Of a stretch of DNA of 48,000 bases, positions 44,111-48,000 are shown piece after piece. Every line of letters begins with the position of its first letter. Position 1 is the first letter of the stretch. The position numbers were made by a program, and so were the translations under genes. Under the pieces are notes generated by a model, which was given only the letters and a program-made list of their open reading frames with translations, was not told the DNA's origin and ran no database searches. Source of the stretch: JAWXCF01 sp034440515 (lineage in GTDB: Bacteria; Bacteroidota; Bacteroidia; CAILMK01); NCBI GenBank assembly GCA_034440515.1, contig JAWXCF010000062.1:1-48000 (forward strand), written 5' to 3'.

Positions 44111-44833
44111 CTATGGAACTAAGTCCATAACTAAGTCAATGTCCCACCCATTTGTGCTGTATATCTTTTGAACCAACGCACCTCTAGATGGATAAATAGG
44201 GTTAGCAGATCCACCAAACGTAATTAAAGTTTTAGGTGTACCGCTGTTTTCATCTTGTATTCTAAACGTCCAAGAACTGTTATTTTTACCAGTACCCTCG
44301 TGGTTAATTACAATATTGCCAGTTGTCGGCTCTAAATCCATAGGACCTGTAGTCGCTGTAGTGTACAGTTTAGTTTGATTAGAAGTAGTGTTTGCATTTG
44401 GGCCAAATACTGCCAAAACTATTGGTGCTTTACCGTCTGGTCTGTAATTAGCACCAGATGCATCTTTAGTTGGTATGGTGTTAAATCTTAAGTATTTAAT
44501 TGAATGCTTACCTACTTGAATATCTTTATTCATTATATTGGAACCAGCATCGTTAGATACAGTTAGAGTTACAGTTTCTTTCCCCCTCTTCATCAGTGCT
44601 GTAGTCCAATCTGTTGTAGTACCAGTGTTAGAAGTAGTACTGGCCAGTGCCCAAAGGTTAGATTTCTGCGCTTTAGAGCAATTAGTAAAAGTAATCACTT
44701 CTCCGCTATCAACTAGGGTCTTAGGTGCAGTAAAACAAGCAGTAGGTTTTTCTACTGGGGTTGTGGTCGTTTCCTTTTTACAAGCCACAATAGACATCAC
44801 ACATAGTGATGCTAATATTAGTTTAAGTCTCAT
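44111..44833 (-). CDS. PKD-like lipoprotein
   Basis: A 240-residue lipoprotein. The signal peptide is 1-17 with the lipid cysteine at C18 (SIVACKKE). After a Thr/Pro linker, residues 30-105 look like a PKD domain with the usual order (PTACFTAPKTLVDSGEVITFTNCS, ETVTLTVSNDAGS), though the WxFGDG core is altered. The C-terminal half (about 110-240) is a beta-rich domain that I do not recognise. Its place on the cell surface is likely, its function unknown. It is monocistronic, convergent with tatA. Confidence 0.7.
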   Translation of the reverse strand: MRLKLILASLCVMSIVACKKETTTTPVEKPTACFTAPKTLVDSGEVITFTNCSKAQKSNLWALASTTSNTGTTTDWTTALMKRGKETVTLTVSNDAGSNIMNKDIQVGKHSIKYLRFNTIPTKDASGANYRPDGKAPIVLAVFGPNANTTSNQTKLYTTATTGPMDLEPTTGNIVINHEGTGKNNSSWTFRIQDENSGTPKTLITFGGSANPIYPSRGALVQKIYSTNGWDIDLVMDLVP

Positions 44834-44914
44834 AGTTCAAATATAATAAAAATGAACGTGTAGATACTAAACATATAGCTGAATATAAGATATTTACTGG
44901 CAAGGATATTTACA

Positions 44915-44946
44915 TTTGTACGCTACATCTATATTATGTATGTTTG
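44915..44946 (+). promoter_or_regulatory. Complete Bacteroidota promoter of efp
   Basis: TTTG (44915-44918), 20 bases, then TATGTTTG (44939-44946) match the -33 TTTG / -7 TAnnTTTG consensus at the proper spacing. The leader to the efp ATG is about 75 bases. This is the best promoter match in the window. A second octamer, TACATTTG, overlaps the -33 box at 44911-44918. Confidence 0.6.
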
Positions 44947-45029
44947 CCCTCTAAACTATTATTGCCTAATGCAAATAGTTTTAAATTATCATCTTACACC
45001 TGATAGCTTACTAAAATTTAGCAAATAAT

Positions 45030-45593
45030 ATGGCATCTACTGCTGACTTCAGAATCGGTCTTTGTTTAGAATTCAATGACCAACCCCACCAAATATTAGA
45101 TTTTCAACACGTTAAACCAGGTAAAGGTCCTGCTTTTGTACGTACGAAATTGAAAAATTTAAAAAATGGTAAAATATTTGACCATACTTGGAATTCTGGG
45201 GTAAAAGTAAATACCATTAGGGTAGAACATAGAGAACATCAATACTTATACTCCGACGATAATGGATATGTATTTATGAACAATAATAACTTTGAGCAAG
45301 TGTCTATACCAGAATCACTTATTAGTAATGGTGACCTAATGAAGGAAGGCATCGTGGTTGAGATTGTGTTTGATGCAGAAAACGAAGAACCTCTTAGCGC
45401 TACCCTGCCAGCAAAAGTAGAACTAGAGGTAACCTATACTGAACAAGGACTAAAAGGCGACACTGCCACCAATACTTTAAAACCTGCAACCGTAGAAACT
45501 GGCGCAGAAGTACGTGTACCCCTATTTATAAATACTGGCGATAAAATAAAAGTAGATACTGCTACCTATACCTACGCAGAGCGGGTAAAGTAA
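45030..45593 (+). CDS. efp: Elongation factor P
   Basis: Relieves ribosome stalling at polyproline stretches. It has 187 residues in three beta-barrel domains. The domain I loop reads HVKPGKGPAFVR; its tip lysine K32 is the residue modified in many bacteria. The C-terminal OB domain ends with FINTGDKIKVDTATYTYAERV, as is usual. Modification genes (epmA/B) are not present nearby. It is first in an efp-accB-accC order that is often kept in Bacteroidota; the 118-base gap to accB could allow separate expression. Confidence 0.98.
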   Translation: MASTADFRIGLCLEFNDQPHQILDFQHVKPGKGPAFVRTKLKNLKNGKIFDHTWNSGVKVNTIRVEHREHQYLYSDDNGYVFMNNNNFEQVSIPESLISNGDLMKEGIVVEIVFDAENEEPLSATLPAKVELEVTYTEQGLKGDTATNTLKPATVETGAEVRVPLFINTGDKIKVDTATYTYAERVK

Positions 45594-45711
45594 TTGGCGC
45601 TTAATTATAATTCTGGATATTTACTAATCAATACCTTAACTATATTGTATCATTAGAATATTCATTAATATTACACATCAAATAAAAGTTAAATACCCAA
45701 CAATATAAAAA

Positions 45712-46194
45712 ATGGATCTGAAGCAAATACAAGAACTTATACGATTTGTCGCCAAATCGGGCGTTAGTGAAGTAGAATTACAGCAAGATGACTTTAAAAT
45801 AGTTATTAAAACTAATAAAAATGAGGGCCAAATGTATGTGCCAATGCAACAGGCGCAGCAACAGTTTGCACCCACACATCAAACCCAAACCTATGAGGTT
45901 CCTGCCGCAACTGCTAATTCAGTTGAAATAGAAGATACTCCTAAGCCGCCCAAAGGTGAGCCAATTAAATCGCCTATGATTGGTACATTTTACTCAAGGC
46001 CGGCACCAGACAAAGAATCATTCTTAAAAGTTGGTGATATGGTGACTAAAGGTCAAGTAGTCTGCATCATAGAGGCTATGAAATTGTTTAATGAGATAGA
46101 GAGTGAAATAAGTGGCAGAGTGGTGCAAATACTGGTAGATGACAGTACACCAGTTGAGTATGATCAACCTCTATTTCTAGTTGAGGCAGTTTAA
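45712..46194 (+). CDS. accB: Biotin carboxyl carrier protein of acetyl-CoA carboxylase
   Basis: A 160-residue carrier of carboxybiotin. The N-terminal 45 residues are the conserved helical part for contact with biotin carboxylase (MDLKQIQELIRFVAKSGVSEVEL). A Gln/Pro/Ala-rich linker (about 43-80) follows, then the biotinyl domain with PIKSPMIGTFY and EAMKLFNEIE; K124 is the biotinylation site. It lies 61 bases upstream of accC. Confidence 0.97.
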   Translation: MDLKQIQELIRFVAKSGVSEVELQQDDFKIVIKTNKNEGQMYVPMQQAQQQFAPTHQTQTYEVPAATANSVEIEDTPKPPKGEPIKSPMIGTFYSRPAPDKESFLKVGDMVTKGQVVCIIEAMKLFNEIESEISGRVVQILVDDSTPVEYDQPLFLVEAV

Positions 46195-46255
46195 TTTTAT
46201 TTGTGTAATAGATGTGGTTTAGCTAAATGCATCACATCACCCAATTTAATACCGA

Positions 46256-47593
46256 ATGTTTAAAAAAATATTAATAGCTAATCGTGGTGAAATTGCCCTG
46301 CGTATTATTCGTACTTGCAAGGAAATGGGCATCAAGACGGTAGCCGTATATAGCACTGCAGATAGAGAAAGTTTGCACGTACGCTTTGCTGATGAAGCTG
46401 TGTGCATAGGGCCACCACCCAGTGCCCAGAGTTACCTAAATATGAGTGCCATAATAGCTGCTGCAGAGGTAACCAATGCAGACGCCATACACCCAGGTTA
46501 TGGTTTCTTGTCAGAGAATGCACGCTTCAGTGAATTATGTGGACTTCACGACATTAAGTTCATTGGTGCGCTGCCAGAAATGATCAATATGATGGGTGAT
46601 AAAAGCAGAGCACGTGAGACTATGACAAAGGCTGGTGTTCCCATTATACCCGGTACAGACGGCATATTGAAAAACGCAGAGCAAGCAAAGGGAATAGCCA
46701 AGGATTTGGGCTACCCAGTCATCATTAAGGCCTCAGCTGGCGGTGGCGGCAGAGGTATGCGAATAATCTGGGCTGATGAAGAAATAGCACCTATGTATGA
46801 AAGTGCCCAACGAGAAGCTGCGGCTGCATTTGGCAATGACGACATATATATGGAGAAATATATAGAGGAGCCTCGCCACATTGAGTTTCAAATAGTTGGT
46901 GACCAATTTGGTACGGTGTGCCATTTGTCTGAGCGTGACTGTAGCATACAACGTAGGCACCAAAAACTGGTAGAGGAATCACCCTCCCCATTTATGACAC
47001 CAGACCTAAGAGAGAAAATGGGAGATGCTGCAATAAAAGCAGCACAAACCTGTAACTATGAGGGAGTAGGCACAATAGAGTTTCTGGTAGATAAACATAG
47101 AAACTTCTACTTTATGGAGATGAATACCAGAATTCAAGTAGAACACCCAGTGACAGAGGAAGTAATAAGCTACGATTTAATTAAAGAGCAAATATTGGTA
47201 GCCGCAGGTATTCCCATTTCTGGTAAAAATTATTACCCAGATAAACACGCCATAGAGTGTAGAATTAATGCGGAAGACCCTTATAATGACTTTAGGCCAA
47301 GTCCAGGTAAAATTTTGCATTTGCATAAACCGGGTGGGCACGGTGTCAGGGTAGATAGCCACGTATATGCAGGCTACACCATTCCCCCAAACTATGACAG
47401 TATGATAGCAAAACTAATAGTTAGCGCTAGAACCAGAGAAGAAGCAATTGTAAAAATGCGTCGCTGTCTGGATGAGTTTGTGATTGAGGGGGTAAAAACG
47501 ACGATTCCGCTACAAATTGCGATAATGAACGATAAAAATTTCCAAGATGGTAACTTTAGTACAGCATATATGAATACTTTTGTCTGGAAATAA
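46256..47593 (+). CDS. accC: Biotin carboxylase of acetyl-CoA carboxylase
   Basis: ATP-dependent carboxylation of biotin on AccB, the first step of fatty acid synthesis. It has 445 residues, the normal size. The N-terminal domain (FKKILIANRGEIALRIIRT) leads into the ATP-grasp domain with KASAGGGGRGMRI, ERDCSIQRRHQKLVEE and EMNTRIQVEHPVTE; the C-terminal barrel follows (IECRINAEDP). accA and accD are not in the window. A strong terminator follows. Confidence 0.98.
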   Translation: MFKKILIANRGEIALRIIRTCKEMGIKTVAVYSTADRESLHVRFADEAVCIGPPPSAQSYLNMSAIIAAAEVTNADAIHPGYGFLSENARFSELCGLHDIKFIGALPEMINMMGDKSRARETMTKAGVPIIPGTDGILKNAEQAKGIAKDLGYPVIIKASAGGGGRGMRIIWADEEIAPMYESAQREAAAAFGNDDIYMEKYIEEPRHIEFQIVGDQFGTVCHLSERDCSIQRRHQKLVEESPSPFMTPDLREKMGDAAIKAAQTCNYEGVGTIEFLVDKHRNFYFMEMNTRIQVEHPVTEEVISYDLIKEQILVAAGIPISGKNYYPDKHAIECRINAEDPYNDFRPSPGKILHLHKPGGHGVRVDSHVYAGYTIPPNYDSMIAKLIVSARTREEAIVKMRRCLDEFVIEGVKTTIPLQIAIMNDKNFQDGNFSTAYMNTFVWK

Positions 47594-47657
47594 TTAATTT
47601 CACCTAATATTAGCATTATCCCTGTGGATAATCTAAGATAATGTATGTTTTATGTTG

Positions 47658-47687
47658 AAACCCGAAGTTTAGGCCTCGGGTTTTTTT
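47658..47687 (+). terminator. Rho-independent terminator after accC
   Basis: AAACCCGA / TCGGGTTT with a 10-base loop and a run of seven T, 64 bases after the accC stop. Confidence 0.85.
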
Positions 47688-47750
47688 ATGGGCGGTGGGT
47701 ATAAAAGTTATTATTCCGAGGACATAAATTTATTTTTATATAGAAAATGT

Positions 47751-47758
47751 TACATTTG
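47751..47758 (+). promoter_or_regulatory. -7 element before the right-edge reading frame
   Basis: TACATTTG fits TAnnTTTG. It lies in the 407-base stretch 47594-48000, which contains no complete gene. A reading frame starts about 160 bases further on. There is no clear -33 box. Confidence 0.4.
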
Positions 47759-47920
47759 ACCAAAAAAATATAATTATATCTGACTATCTCATAATAGATT
47801 AACTTAAAATAAAGAATAAAAAGCCTAAAATACCTTGTTACAGTTGCTGTAATTTTGGTACTTTTTTCCTAAATAGTTTTATTTATTTTTGAATTTCACT
47901 AGTTTTAATATCAGTTAATA

Positions 47921-48000
47921 ATGAAAAAACAATGTTATTCACTAGGGGGGGGGGGGTAGGTGCTCAGCTCTTCTTATCAGGGGTTTTAAGCCCCGGGGGA
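47921..48000 (+). CDS. 5' end of a possible gene, frame broken at a poly-G run
   Basis: ATG at 47921 begins MKKQCYSL, then a run of 12 G gives four Gly codons followed at once by TAG. With 13 G the frame would continue GVGAQLFLSGVLSPG to the window edge; with 11 G a third frame (RCSALLIRG) would be open. The MKK start suggests an exported protein. Either this is an off-phase contingency gene or the run is miscalled. Too short to name. Confidence 0.3.
47945..47956 (+). repeat. Homopolymeric tract of 12 G
   Basis: A run of 12 G in otherwise AT-rich DNA, at codons 9-12 of the frame starting at 47921. The following bases (GGGG TTTT AAG CCCC GGGGG, 47980-47999) are also unusually rich in short homopolymers, which may point to poor base calling. 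Confidence 0.9.

Noticed and set aside
1..48000. CRISPR arrays, insertion sequences, prophage or integrative elements
   Set aside because: No regularly spaced repeats, transposase or integrase motifs, or attachment-like duplications at the tRNA were seen.

Overview
The window is about 48 kb of AT-rich DNA (mid-30s per cent GC by eye) from a member of the Bacteroidota. The evidence is a secreted M43 protease ending in a type IX secretion (T9SS) type A sorting domain, a fused SecDF, several TAnnTTTG-type promoter elements, a FAS1 lipoprotein, DUF4293, a long AsnRS with a coiled-coil insertion, and the efp-accB-accC order. The exact family cannot be fixed from the sequence alone.

Layout. 1-5.9 kb: an edge-truncated secreted papain-like cysteine protease, dnaK, a FAS1 lipoprotein, and an MBOAT/SGNH O-acyltransferase pair. 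5.9-15.7 kb (minus): an ALDH8-like dehydrogenase, apaG, an RsmI-like methyltransferase, a GldE-like CNNM/CBS protein, a SirB1-family protein, topA and the T9SS metalloprotease. 15.8-20.4 kb: tRNA-Leu(GAG), a 3-oxoadipyl-CoA-type thiolase, and the plus-strand run DUF4293-TraB/GumN-purK-purE. 20.4-32.2 kb (minus): an alpha/beta hydrolase, an unknown secreted protein, and a dense signalling island. 32.3-33.3 kb: no intact gene, but traces of at least one decayed gene. 33.4-41.9 kb (minus): NYN-cold-shock protein, asd-PPIase-secDF, and asnS-udk. 42.1-47.6 kb: rpoN, tatA, a PKD-like lipoprotein, efp, accB and accC. The last 300 bases carry a promoter-like element and the start of a reading frame interrupted by a run of 12 G.

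The most interesting region is the island at 22.1-32.2 kb. Read in transcription order it encodes: an FHA-TM-trypsin-like protease fusion; a Ser/Thr kinase with a TM helix and WG-repeat ectodomain; a secreted protein of unknown type; a PP2C phosphatase with a TM helix and distal tail; a zinc-ribbon/FHA-like protein; a zinc-ribbon/Ser-Thr kinase/FHA fusion; and two paralogous secreted PEGA-like proteins with a jelly-roll-like C-terminus. Writers (two kinases), an eraser (PP2C), readers (three FHA or FHA-like modules), membrane-spanning parts and exported parts lie together on one strand. This suggests a trans-envelope phospho-signalling system that may control a periplasmic protease. It resembles the PpkA/PppA/Fha logic of type VI secretion, but no secretion genes are present. 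This functional reading is inference; the domain assignments come from motifs in the sequence.

Other points of note are the decayed gene upstream of that island, a possible phase-variable (or miscalled) poly-G tract at the right edge, a sigma-54-like -24/-12 element upstream of dnaK with rpoN in the same window, and non-ATG starts for purK (TTG), the ALDH (GTG) and the M43 protease (GTG).
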